NCBI GenBank assembly: GCA_004005435.1
Contig: RZWH01000005.1
Location: forward strand, 248,001 to 312,000
Direction: 5' to 3'
DNA from: Rhodobacteraceae bacterium CCMM004
GTDB lineage: Bacteria; Pseudomonadota; Alphaproteobacteria; Rhodobacterales; Rhodobacteraceae
Length of the DNA: 64,000 nt
Part shown: positions 1 to 7,845 of the stretch, piece after piece
Position numbering within the stretch: position 1 is the first letter of the stretch
Layout: every line of letters starts with the position of its first letter
The notes under the pieces: model-generated
The model's database searches: none
What the model was told of the DNA's origin: nothing
What the model saw: the letters and a program-made list of their open reading frames with translations, nothing else
Made by a program: the position numbers and the translations under genes

Positions 1-1519
1 CGTCCAGCCCCTCGGTTCGGTTCGAGGGGGCGCCGCTGACCCCGGTGGGGCCGCGATACTGGCCGAAGGCCTGGCGCACCATGTCGCCCCATTCACCGGT
101 CGTGGCCCCGGCGCGGGCGGCGGCGATGGAGGCCGGCATGATGTTGGCGCCGCTCCGGGCGGCGGCACGCAGGTCGTCCAGGGCGCGCGCCACCGCATTC
201 TCGTCGCGCGCGTCGCGCCAGGCGGCGAGGCGGGCGATCTGGTCGGCCTCGGCCTCGGGGTCGGCCACCATGATGGCGTCGTCGCCGGCGGTCAGGGGGC
301 TCGGCTCGGCCTCGGTATAGCGGTTGACGCCGATCACCGTCGTCGTTCCGTCCTCGATCCCTGCAATGCGGTCGGCGTTGGCCTCGACCAAGCGGGCCTT
401 CATGTGCTCGATGGCCTCGACCGCGCCGCCCATCGCATCGATCTGGCGCAATTCGGCCCGTGCCCCGTCCTTGAGCGCGGCGACCTTGGCGGCGACGGCG
501 GGGTTTCCGTCGAAGAGATCGCCGTACTCCAGAAGGTCGGTCTCGTAGGCCAGGATCTGCTGCATCCTGAGCGACCATTGCTGATCCCAGGGCCGCGGCA
601 GGCCCAGCGCCTCGTTCCAGGCAGGGAGCTGCACGGCCCGGGCCCGGGCGTTCTTGCTCAGCGTCACCGCCAACATCTCCAACAAGATGCGGTAGACGTT
701 GTTTTCGGGCTGCTGTTCGGTCAGGCCCAGGCTGTTGACCTGCACGCCATACCGGAAGCGGCGATAGCGCGGGTCCTCGACGCCGTAGCGCTCGGCGCAG
801 ATCTCGTCCCACAACTCGGTGAAGGCGCGCATCTTGCACAGCTCGGTCACGAAGCGGATGCCGGCGTTCACAAAGAACGAGATGCGCCCGACCATGCCGG
901 GGAAATCGGCCTCGGCCACCTTGCCGCGCAGGTCGTCCAGCACCGCGGTGGCGGTGGCGAGCGCATAGGCCAGCTCCTGCTCGGGTGTCGCACCGGCCTC
1001 TTGCAGGTGGTAGGAACACACGTTCATCGGGTTCCACTTGGGCAGGTGCTCGCGCGTGTAGGCGGCGACGTCGGTGATCATACGCAGCGACGGCTTGGGC
1101 GGGCAGATATAGGTGCCGCGGCTGAGGTACTCCTTGATGATGTCGTTCTGCACCGTGCCCTGGAGCTGCGAGACGTCCGCCCCCTGCTCCTCGGCCACGG
1201 CGATGTAGAGCGCCAGGAGCCAGGGCGCCGTGGCGTTGATCGTCATCGAGGTGTTCATCCGCTCCAGCGGGATGTCCTGGAACAGCGTGCGCATGTCGCC
1301 CAGATGCGCGACGGGCACGCCGACCTTGCCCACCTCGCCGCGCGACAGCTCGTGATCGCTGTCGTACCCGGTCTGGGTCGGCAGGTCGAAGGCGACGCTG
1401 AGCCCGGTCTGCCCCTTGGCCAGGTTGCCGCGGTAGAGCGCGTTCGAGGCGGCGGCGGTGGAGTGGCCGGCATAGGTGCGGAACAGCCAGGGGCGGTCCT
1501 TTTCGGGGGCGTCGGTCAT
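1..1519 (-). CDS. ecm: Ethylmalonyl-CoA mutase (MeaA/Ecm), C-terminus beyond window
   Basis: This is a B12-dependent acyl-CoA mutase that converts (2R)-ethylmalonyl-CoA to methylsuccinyl-CoA in the ethylmalonyl-CoA pathway of acetyl-CoA assimilation. The 506 visible codons start MTDAPEKDRPWLFRTYAGHS and contain the mutase barrel signatures AFDLPTQTGYDSDHE, MNTSMTINATAPWLL, QGTVQNDIIKEYLSRGTYI and NPMNVCSYHLQEAGA. I recall this N-terminus as typical of Ecm rather than methylmalonyl-CoA mutase. The cobalamin-binding C-terminus (family length is about 650-660 residues) lies outside the window. The ATG at 1519 was chosen because it starts the conserved N-terminus; a longer upstream extension would begin inside the AT-rich promoter. 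ccr lies 1.6 kb away on the opposite strand, with an acyltransferase gene between, which supports the pathway assignment. Confidence 0.93.
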   Translation of the reverse strand, partial: MTDAPEKDRPWLFRTYAGHSTAAASNALYRGNLAKGQTGLSVAFDLPTQTGYDSDHELSRGEVGKVGVPVAHLGDMRTLFQDIPLERMNTSMTINATAPWLLALYIAVAEEQGADVSQLQGTVQNDIIKEYLSRGTYICPPKPSLRMITDVAAYTREHLPKWNPMNVCSYHLQEAGATPEQELAYALATATAVLDDLRGKVAEADFPGMVGRISFFVNAGIRFVTELCKMRAFTELWDEICAERYGVEDPRYRRFRYGVQVNSLGLTEQQPENNVYRILLEMLAVTLSKNARARAVQLPAWNEALGLPRPWDQQWSLRMQQILAYETDLLEYGDLFDGNPAVAAKVAALKDGARAELRQIDAMGGAVEAIEHMKARLVEANADRIAGIEDGTTTVIGVNRYTEAEPSPLTAGDDAIMVADPEAEADQIARLAAWRDARDENAVARALDDLRAAARSGANIMPASIAAARAGATTGEWGDMVRQAFGQYRGPTGVSGAPSNRTEGLD

Positions 1520-1651
1520 CTTCGGGCCTCGCACTTTGATAATATTCTTGCGTCCGGTAGGACATATGTAAAACTTTGTGGCGCTGTCAATCGCCGCGGC
1601 GCGGCATGGACGGGATTTACCAAACGCCCCCGCGGTGCCACTCTCGGCCGG
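1520..1651. promoter_or_regulatory. Divergent promoter region between ecm and acyltransferase
   Basis: This 132-bp spacer separates two divergent genes. Its stretch at about 1532-1580 is clearly AT-richer than its surroundings (it includes gataatattc and catatgtaaaa), as expected for promoters in a GC-rich genome. I cannot assign -35/-10 boxes with certainty. A short TCC-GGTA-GGA inverted repeat near 1553-1562 could be an operator, but it is too short to insist on. Confidence 0.4.
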
Positions 1652-3061
1652 ATGCTCGCCACCGTGGAAATCCCCGTCTGGCTGTTCCTTTTGATCCTGC
1701 TGTTCGCGGCGGTGTCGTTCGGAACGCATTTCCTGTTTCCGCCGGTGCGCTGGTTCTTTCGCCGCCGGATGGAACATGCGGTGGAGGAGTTGAACAAGCG
1801 GCTTGAACGGCCGATCCAGCCGTTCAAGCTCTACCGCCGCACCGACATGATCCAGCGGCTGATCTACGATCCGGTCGTGGCCGAGGCGGTGACGCGGCAC
1901 GCGCGAACCAAAGGCGTGCGCGAGGACGTCGCCTTTGCCGAGGCCAAACGCTATGCGCGCGAGATCGTGCCGTCTTTCAGCGCCTCGGCCTATTTCGGGT
2001 TCGCCATTCGGGCGGCGCGGTGGCTGTCGACGCGGCTCTACGATGTGCGGTTGGAGGACGTGGACGCGGGCGCGCTGGCCGAGGTGGACCGCGACGCCAC
2101 CGTCGTCTTCGTCATGAACCACCGCTCGAACATGGATTATGTGCTGGTGACGTATCTGGCCGCCGACCGGTCGGCGCTCAGTTATGCGGTGGGCGAGTGG
2201 GCGCGGGTCTGGCCGCTCAGCCGCCTGTTCCGGGCGATGGGCGCCTATTTCATCCGCCGGCGCGAGCGCAACGCGCTCTACCGGCGGGTTCTGGCGCGAT
2301 ACGTGCAGCTCGCCACCGCAGGCGGCGTGACCCAGGCGATTTTCCCCGAAGGCGGGCTGAGCCTCGACGGTCACACCGCGCCTCCCAAGCTGGGCCTCTT
2401 GGGCTACATCGCCGGCGACTACGACCGCGGCGGGCGCGAGGTGGTGTTCGTGCCGGTGGCGCTGTCCTACGACAAGGTGATCGAGGACCGCATCCTGGTC
2501 GAGGCCGGGCGCAGCGGCGCGCGGCGCTTTCGCGGCTCGTTCCTGACCGGGGCGGGGTTCGTCCTGCGCTGGCTCTGGCGCCGGATGATCGGCCGGGCGC
2601 GCCGCTTTGGCATGGCGGCGGTGCATTTCGGCCCGCCGCTGGCGCTGAGCGACGTGGCGCCGGGACCGGAGGCCGAGCGGGTGGAGGCGCTGGCCCAAAT
2701 GCTGATCGCTCGGATCGACCGGGCGATGCCGGTGCTGCCGGTGCCTCTGGTGGCGGCGGTGTTGGAGGACGGACCGCTGACCCGGCAGGAGATCGCCGCC
2801 GCCGCCGCCGAGCGCGCTGCGACGCTCGGCGCCGCGGGCCGGCCGGTGCACCTGCGCGGCGACAGCGTCGCGGCGACGGTGGAGGACGCGCTGTCGCGGA
2901 TGCTGCTCCGCCGCCTGGTGGAAGAGCGCGAGGGCTGCATCGCAGTGGTCGAGGGCGCGGAACCGCTGCGCGCCTATTATGCTGCGTCCGCAAAGGTTTT
3001 GCCGCCTCCCCGGGCGGATTCCCCCGCCCGGATCGTCGCTCCGGCATCGACGCGGACATAA
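1652..3061 (+). CDS. Membrane-associated phospholipid acyltransferase (PlsB/PlsC fold)
   Basis: This 469-residue acyltransferase should transfer an acyl chain to a (lyso)glycerol-phosphate acceptor at the inner membrane. An N-terminal hydrophobic segment (about residues 4-25, PVWLFLLILLFAAVSFGTHF) would anchor it. The catalytic H-X4-D motif appears as NHRSNMDY at about residue 157, and the acceptor-binding glycine motif as FPEGGLSLDG. The C-terminal 120 residues are a helical extension. The family is usually annotated as 1-acyl-glycerol-3-phosphate or glycerol-3-phosphate acyltransferase; which of the two is not decidable here. The ATG at 1652 gives the natural hydrophobic N-terminus, but there is no strong Shine-Dalgarno before it. 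The gene sits between ecm (divergent) and ccr (same strand), so it may share the ethylmalonyl-CoA control region. Confidence 0.8.
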   Translation: MLATVEIPVWLFLLILLFAAVSFGTHFLFPPVRWFFRRRMEHAVEELNKRLERPIQPFKLYRRTDMIQRLIYDPVVAEAVTRHARTKGVREDVAFAEAKRYAREIVPSFSASAYFGFAIRAARWLSTRLYDVRLEDVDAGALAEVDRDATVVFVMNHRSNMDYVLVTYLAADRSALSYAVGEWARVWPLSRLFRAMGAYFIRRRERNALYRRVLARYVQLATAGGVTQAIFPEGGLSLDGHTAPPKLGLLGYIAGDYDRGGREVVFVPVALSYDKVIEDRILVEAGRSGARRFRGSFLTGAGFVLRWLWRRMIGRARRFGMAAVHFGPPLALSDVAPGPEAERVEALAQMLIARIDRAMPVLPVPLVAAVLEDGPLTRQEIAAAAAERAATLGAAGRPVHLRGDSVAATVEDALSRMLLRRLVEEREGCIAVVEGAEPLRAYYAASAKVLPPPRADSPARIVAPASTRT

Positions 3062-3166
3062 AATTACAATTTCTTCTCCCTCGGGATTGCTTTGTTGCGG
3101 CTGGCAGAATATCTCCCTCCCGTGCCGCTGCGATGCGGCGACAGGATATGCCGCAGGAGAGACGCC
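3062..3166 (+). promoter_or_regulatory. Leader and promoter region of ccr
   Basis: The first part (aaattacaatttcttc, about 3062-3077) is AT-rich. A small hairpin gccgc-tgcgat-gcggc lies at about 3126-3141, just before a good Shine-Dalgarno (gcaggaga, 3153-3160) for ccr. The region fits a separate ccr promoter, but no box can be named with confidence. Confidence 0.4.
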
Positions 3167-4459
3167 ATGGCCCTCGACGTGAAGACCGATTTGCCCAGCT
3201 ATGACGCCCCGGAGAAGGACCTCTATGCCGTGGGCGAACTGCCGCCCCTGGGCCACGTGCCCGCCCAAATGCATGCCTGGGCGATCCGGCGCGAGCGTCA
3301 CGGCGAGCCCGACAAGTCGTTCCAGTTGGAGGTGGTCGACACCCCCCGCCCCGACAGCCACGAGGTGCTGGTTCTGGTGATGGCCGCGGGCGTGAACTAC
3401 AACGGCGTCTGGGCCGGTCTCGGCGTGCCGATCAGCCCCTTCGACGTCCACAAGGCGCCGTTCCACATCGCCGGATCGGACGCCGCCGGGATCGTTTGGG
3501 CCGTGGGCGAAAAGGTCACGCGCTGGAAGGTCGGCGACGAGGTGGTCATCCACTGCAACCAGGACGACGGCGACGACGAAGAGTGCAACGGCGGCGACCC
3601 CATGTTCTCGCCCACTCAGCGGATCTGGGGCTACGAGACGCCCGACGGGTCCTTCGCGCAGTTCACCTGCGTGCAGGCGCGCCAGCTCATGCCGCGCCCG
3701 CGCCATCTGACCTGGGAGGAGTCGGCGTGCTATACGCTGACGCTCGCCACCGCCTACCGGATGCTCTTCGGCCACCACCCGCACGAGCTCAAGCCTGGGC
3801 AGAACGTGCTGGTCTGGGGCGCCTCGGGGGGCCTCGGCTCCTACGCGATCCAGCTCATCAACACCGCGGGCGCCAACGCCATCGCGGTGATTTCCGACGA
3901 GGACAAGCGCGACTTCGTCATGGGACTGGGCGCCAAGGGGGTCATCAACCGCAAGGAGTTCGATTGTTGGGGCCAGCTGCCCAAGGTTGGCACCGACGAC
4001 TACAAGTCCTGGTTCCAGGAGGCGCGTCGGTTCGGTAAGGCGATCTGGGACATCACCGGCAAGGGCGTGAACGTCGACATGGTGTTCGAGCATCCCGGCG
4101 AGTCGACGTTCCCGGTCTCGACCTTCGTGGTCAAGAAGGGGGGCATGGTGGTGATCTGCGCCGGGACCACCGGGTTCAACCTTACCATGGACGCCCGCTA
4201 TCTCTGGATGCACCAGAAGCGGATCCAGGGCAGCCACTTCGCCCATCTCAAACAGGCGGCAGCCGCCAACCAACTGATGGTCGAGCGGCGGCTGGACCCC
4301 TGTATGTCCGAGGTGTTCGAATGGACCGACATCCCCGCCGCGCACACCAAGATGCTGCGCAACGAGCACAAGCCGGGGAACATGGCCGTGCTGGTGCAGT
4401 CCCCCCGCACCGGACTACGCACGTTTGAGGATACTTGGGAGGCCAGCCGCCGGGCCTGA
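3167..4459 (+). CDS. ccr: Crotonyl-CoA carboxylase/reductase
   Basis: Ccr performs NADPH-dependent reductive carboxylation of crotonyl-CoA to (2S)-ethylmalonyl-CoA, the key step of the ethylmalonyl-CoA pathway. The 430-residue length matches the family. It is a medium-chain dehydrogenase/reductase: the N-terminal GroES-like part contains GVNYNGVWAGLGVPISPFD and HIAGSDAAGIVWAVGEKV, the nucleotide-binding part has VWGASGGLGSYAIQL, and the C-terminal half has VFEHPGESTFPVSTFVVKKG. The ATG at 3167 is preceded by gcaggaga at a 6-nt spacing, so upstream in-frame starts are not needed. A terminator follows. With ecm 1.6 kb upstream on the other strand, the organism should assimilate acetate or C1/C2 units without a glyoxylate bypass, or in addition to one. 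Confidence 0.97.
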   Translation: MALDVKTDLPSYDAPEKDLYAVGELPPLGHVPAQMHAWAIRRERHGEPDKSFQLEVVDTPRPDSHEVLVLVMAAGVNYNGVWAGLGVPISPFDVHKAPFHIAGSDAAGIVWAVGEKVTRWKVGDEVVIHCNQDDGDDEECNGGDPMFSPTQRIWGYETPDGSFAQFTCVQARQLMPRPRHLTWEESACYTLTLATAYRMLFGHHPHELKPGQNVLVWGASGGLGSYAIQLINTAGANAIAVISDEDKRDFVMGLGAKGVINRKEFDCWGQLPKVGTDDYKSWFQEARRFGKAIWDITGKGVNVDMVFEHPGESTFPVSTFVVKKGGMVVICAGTTGFNLTMDARYLWMHQKRIQGSHFAHLKQAAAANQLMVERRLDPCMSEVFEWTDIPAAHTKMLRNEHKPGNMAVLVQSPRTGLRTFEDTWEASRRA

Positions 4460-4479
4460 ACTCTCGTCACGCGCGTGCG

Positions 4480-4509
4480 CCGGGTGGCCATGATCGGCCG
4501 CCCGGTTTT
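4480..4509 (+). terminator. Rho-independent terminator after ccr
   Basis: The arm ccgggtggcc (4480-4489) pairs with ggccgcccgg (4496-4505), one T-G wobble, 6-nt loop, followed by tttt. It lies 20 nt after the ccr stop codon. Confidence 0.75.
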
Positions 4510-4659
4510 CCGTTCTGGAAACAATTTGTGCCGGGTCGGCGTTTTTGATGTGGCGCCCTCGCTATTTTTGGGGACTTGTTTCTTTTGAATATTTCTATTC
4601 AGGTGGCGCATGTTAGGGTTGTGTTAGTAATTTGTTAAGGACTCTCGAGGAACTTTAAG
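4510..4659 (+). promoter_or_regulatory. AT-rich regulatory region upstream of the quorum-sensing genes
   Basis: This is one of the most AT-rich stretches in the window. It carries an inverted repeat TGAATA-tttc-TATTCA at 4586-4601 and two copies of GTGGCGC (about 4550 and 4603). The tract ttagggttgtgttagtaatttgttaagg (about 4612-4640) probably contains the promoter of the downstream small gene and luxR. A Shine-Dalgarno-like gagg lies about 10 nt before the 4660 start. Confidence 0.5.
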
Positions 4660-4860
4660 ATGACGAACGAATGGCTGATTGATGTGCTGGCCGACCTCAA
4701 AGCGTTCGCAGCCAAGAACGAGTTGTCCGCACTCGCTCAACAGCTCGATCTGACCGCCGTGATCGCGGCGTCGGAGCTGGCCGAGCGGGCGACGGGCGGC
4801 CGGACACGGGACAAGGGAGCGTGGTCCGCGCATGAAGGGGCGTCTCGACGACCTCATTGA
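4660..4860 (+). CDS. Small conserved protein (66 aa) overlapping luxR
   Basis: The protein starts MTNEWLIDVLADLKAFAAKN and is mostly helical and acidic for its first 48 residues (LSALAQQLDLTAVIAASELA), with a basic low-complexity tail. It has no signal peptide, membrane segment or recognised domain. From memory, similar short proteins precede luxR-type genes in other Rhodobacterales, so I regard it as real. Its last 29 nt overlap the luxR reading frame, which suggests translational coupling. Its function is unknown; a role in controlling luxR expression or LuxR stability is only inference from position. Confidence 0.7.
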   Translation: MTNEWLIDVLADLKAFAAKNELSALAQQLDLTAVIAASELAERATGGRTRDKGAWSAHEGASRRPH

Positions 4861-5542
4861 GATCATCCGCCCCGTCGCATCGCTCGACGAGTTGTCCCAA
4901 TCCATTGCCAGACTGCGCGACCTCCTCGACATCGACCACATCGTCTATCACGCGGTGAACGCCTCCGGCGGGCAGTTCGCCGCGCTGACCTATCCCGACC
5001 CCTGGGTCACCGAGTATCTCGACCGCGGCTACCAGCGCACCGACCCGGTGGTCCGTGGCTGCATGCAGACCTTTCACCCTGTCGACTGGAAGACCCTCGA
5101 CTGGTCGTCGCGCGGTGCCCGCGATTTCCTGGGCGAGGCGATGGCGGCCGGCGTCGGCAATCAGGGCGTGTCGGTCCCGATCCGCGGCCCTGGCGGCCAG
5201 TTCGCCCTGTTCACCGCCAACCACCGCTGCGACGACGACACCTGGGCGCGGTATTCCGGCACGCACCTGTCGCGGCTGATCCTGTTGGCGCATTTTGTCC
5301 ATCAAAAGGCGCTGGAGGTGCAGGCGGGCGCGCCGCCGCCGCTGGCCCGCCTGTCGCCGCGGGAGACCGACGCGCTGACTCTCCTGGCGCGCGGCAAGAG
5401 CCGGGCGCAGGCGGCCGACGAGCTGGTGATCTCCGAGCACACCCTGCGGGTCTATATCGAGGCGGCGCGGGACAAGCTCGGTGCGCTCAACACCACTCAC
5501 GCGGTGGCCTGCGCGCTGCATGGCGGGCTGATCGTCATCTGA
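4832..5542 (+). CDS. LuxR-family quorum-sensing transcription factor
   Basis: This 236-residue regulator has an N-terminal autoinducer-binding domain (about 1-165) and a C-terminal LuxR helix-turn-helix (about 172-232). All six residues typical of acyl-homoserine-lactone binders are visible: W, Y and DP in WVTEYLDRGYQRTDPV, W in the following FHPVDWKTLDW segment, and G in GNQGVSVPIRG. The HTH reads LSPRETDALTLLARGKSRAQ followed by SEHTLRVYIEAARDKL. It should bind an acyl-HSL made by the adjacent LuxI and regulate target promoters. It overlaps the upstream 66-aa gene and is followed after 117 nt by luxI. Confidence 0.93.
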   Translation: MKGRLDDLIEIIRPVASLDELSQSIARLRDLLDIDHIVYHAVNASGGQFAALTYPDPWVTEYLDRGYQRTDPVVRGCMQTFHPVDWKTLDWSSRGARDFLGEAMAAGVGNQGVSVPIRGPGGQFALFTANHRCDDDTWARYSGTHLSRLILLAHFVHQKALEVQAGAPPPLARLSPRETDALTLLARGKSRAQAADELVISEHTLRVYIEAARDKLGALNTTHAVACALHGGLIVI

Positions 5543-5659
5543 CGGGGCGCGGGGTTAGCCGGGCGTGACCGGCCCGCGCGCCGCCGCCGGACACCCGTAA
5601 CCGGTTCTCGGTCAGTCCTCGGAGCATCCAATGCGATGCCGACCGGGAGGCCGCCTGCC

Positions 5660-6283
5660 ATGATCCGCTATCTGTTCGCCGACGCTCTGGCGTCCTACCC
5701 GCTCTTGCGCGACAGCATGTTCGCCGACCGCAAGGCACAGTTCGCGGATCGCTTGGGATGGTCCGTCACCGTCGCGGACGGGGCCGAGCGCGACGCCTAC
5801 GATGCGCAGGATCCGCTCTACGTGATCTGGCAGCGGCGCGACGGGCGGCATGGCGGATCGCTGCGGTTCCTGCCGTCCACCGGGCGCACCATGCTGACCG
5901 AGCATTTCGTCGATCTCGCACCGCCGGGCTGGCGGGGGCCGGGGGTGTGGGAATGTACGCGGTTCTGCCTCGCCCCCGGCGCCCCTGCGCGGGTCGCGCC
6001 CGCGCTTCTGCTGGGCGCGCTGGAGATGGGATTGGCGCTCGATTGGACCGCGTCGGTGGGTGTGTTCGACGCCCGGATGGAACGCGTCTATCGCCGCCTG
6101 GGCTGGCCCGTAACGGTGACCGGGCGGCGGGGCCGCGGGCGCGCGGCGCTCTGCGCAGGGCAGTGGCGGTTCGACCCCGGGCGCCGCGCGGCGCTCATCG
6201 CCCGGGCGGGGGTGTCGGGCGAGGTGGCGCGCCACTGGGTGCGGCGGGGCTTCGGCCTGGAAAAGCTCGTGCTGGCCGCCTGA
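5660..6283 (+). CDS. Acyl-homoserine-lactone synthase (LuxI family)
   Basis: This 207-residue enzyme makes an acyl-HSL signal from S-adenosylmethionine and an acyl carrier. The conserved LuxI residues are visible: R/F/W in RKAQFADRLGW, D/D in YDAQDPLYVI, R in GSLRFLPSTGRTML, and E/R in WECTRFCL. The ATG at 5660 was chosen over an in-frame ATG at 5636 because gggagg sits 9 nt upstream and the protein then begins MIRYLFADALASYPLL as in the family. The 117-nt gap to luxR has only a weak ACCG...CGGT repeat (about 5600-5612) as a possible lux box; I do not count it as established. Confidence 0.93.
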   Translation: MIRYLFADALASYPLLRDSMFADRKAQFADRLGWSVTVADGAERDAYDAQDPLYVIWQRRDGRHGGSLRFLPSTGRTMLTEHFVDLAPPGWRGPGVWECTRFCLAPGAPARVAPALLLGALEMGLALDWTASVGVFDARMERVYRRLGWPVTVTGRRGRGRAALCAGQWRFDPGRRAALIARAGVSGEVARHWVRRGFGLEKLVLAA

Positions 6284-6324
6284 CCCGCTGGGCATCGCCG
6301 GGGCTGCGCACTAGGCTCGCGGCC

Positions 6325-7842
6325 ATGATCGCACCCACCCCCGCCCTGTCCGACGACCAGTCCGCCGCCGTCGACCACCTGGCCGAAATGCTGGGCGGCG
6401 CCGGCGTGGATCTCCACGCCGGAGCGGTGCGGCCCATGGCCGAGGGCGGCGCCCGCGTCATGGCCGTGGTTGGCAAGGCGGGGTCGGGCAAGACCCTGCT
6501 TCTGGCCCATCTCTACAAGCGGTTGCAGGCGGCGGGGGTCGAGGTGATCTCGGGCGACTGGGAGGGGCGCCGCCGCCGCGACCGCCGAACCTTGGCCATT
6601 CTCGCCCCAACCAACAAGGCCGCGAGCGTCCTCAGGACCCGCGGCGTGCCCGCGACCACGATCCACCGCATCCTCTATACCCCCGTTTACGATCCCGAAT
6701 ACGAACGCATCGCCGAATGGCTGGCGGGGCAGGGCGACCGGCCGGAGGGCACGGAGCTCAACGCCACCCAGCTCGACCGCGCGTTTGCGTTCTTCCAACA
6801 GGCGAACTCGATCCCCGGGGCGCTGGCGGCGGCGGGGCTCAGGGGCTCGGACTTCATCACCGGGTGGAAACGGCGCGACGAACCCTTGGACATCGGCCTC
6901 ATCGACGAGTCCTCTATGCTGGACAAGCGGCAGTTCGACGACCTGCGCGAGATCTTTCCTACCCTGGTCCTCTTTGGCGATCCCGCGCAGCTCGCCCCGG
7001 TGCAGCAGTCGGGCGAGATGGTGTTCGACGCCCTGGACGACGCGCGCAAGCTGGTCCTGCACCGGGTCCACCGGCAGGAGGGCGACAACCCCATCCTCGA
7101 CCTCGCGCATGCGTTGGCCGATCCCGACCTCGAATTCGAGCGGTTCGAGCGGATGGTGGAGGACGCCGCCGCCCGCGACGACCGCGTTGTTCTGAGCCAG
7201 CGGGTCGAGGCGGGCATGATGGCGCGCTCGCCGGTCCTGGTCTGGCGCAACGCCACGCGCATCCGCCTGATCCACGCCTTCCGCGCCGCCTATGGCGCGC
7301 CCGCGGACGCGTTGTTGCCGGGCGAGCCGTTGATTTGCGACGGGCTGGAACTCCCTCTCAAGCACCGCAAGAAGCGGCTGGACCTGGAGGCCCGCGGCCT
7401 GATCAAGGGCGCGCAGGTGATCTATCTGGGCGAGGGCAAGAGGGAGGGCTTTTCCCGTCTGCACGTGGTCGGCGCCCCCGATCCCCAGGTCAGCGCCGCC
7501 AGCATCGTCAAGATCGAGCTGCCGGGAGAGGAAGAGCCCTTCATCCCCTTTGCCGCGCGGATGGGGGCGACGTTCCTGCACGGGGCGGCGGTGACGATCC
7601 ACAAGGCGCAGGGATCGCAGTGGCCCGAGGTCCAGGTCTTTGCCCCCGATCTCTGGGCGGCGGCACGAGTCGGGCGGATGGAGGCGGGCGTGCCCTTGTG
7701 GAAACGCCTGGCCTATGTGGCGATCACCCGGGCCGAGGAGCGGCTGCACTGGTGCGTGCGCAACAGGCTGGCGCGCCCGACCGACCCCCTGGGGGTCGAG
7801 GACTTGCCCAAACACGCGACGCTGGCGCTCGATCCGGCCTGA
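6325..7842 (+). CDS. RecD-like ATP-dependent DNA helicase (AAA_30/UvrD_C_2)
   Basis: This 505-residue superfamily 1 helicase has Walker A GKAGSGKT at residues 50-57, a Walker B region IGLIDESSML, motif III FGDPAQLAPV, and the C-terminal UvrD-type motifs VTIHKAQGSQWPEVQVF and YVAITRAEERLHW. It resembles stand-alone RecD-type helicases involved in replication or repair. There is no RecB/RecC partner nearby. It follows luxI by 41 nt, so it may be cotranscribed, but a functional link to quorum sensing is not shown. Its stop is only 3 nt from the stop of the convergent SDR gene. Confidence 0.85.
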   Translation: MIAPTPALSDDQSAAVDHLAEMLGGAGVDLHAGAVRPMAEGGARVMAVVGKAGSGKTLLLAHLYKRLQAAGVEVISGDWEGRRRRDRRTLAILAPTNKAASVLRTRGVPATTIHRILYTPVYDPEYERIAEWLAGQGDRPEGTELNATQLDRAFAFFQQANSIPGALAAAGLRGSDFITGWKRRDEPLDIGLIDESSMLDKRQFDDLREIFPTLVLFGDPAQLAPVQQSGEMVFDALDDARKLVLHRVHRQEGDNPILDLAHALADPDLEFERFERMVEDAAARDDRVVLSQRVEAGMMARSPVLVWRNATRIRLIHAFRAAYGAPADALLPGEPLICDGLELPLKHRKKRLDLEARGLIKGAQVIYLGEGKREGFSRLHVVGAPDPQVSAASIVKIELPGEEEPFIPFAARMGATFLHGAAVTIHKAQGSQWPEVQVFAPDLWAAARVGRMEAGVPLWKRLAYVAITRAEERLHWCVRNRLARPTDPLGVEDLPKHATLALDPA

Positions 7843-7845
7843 GGC

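Noticed and set aside
93-1565. A 490-codon minus-strand frame over ecm in another frame
   Set aside because: Arg-rich shadow; the true frame from 1519 shows clear mutase motifs.
5595-5620. Lux box before luxI
   Set aside because: Only ACCG-gttct-CGGT with 4-bp arms is seen; too weak against the usual 18-20 nt palindrome.
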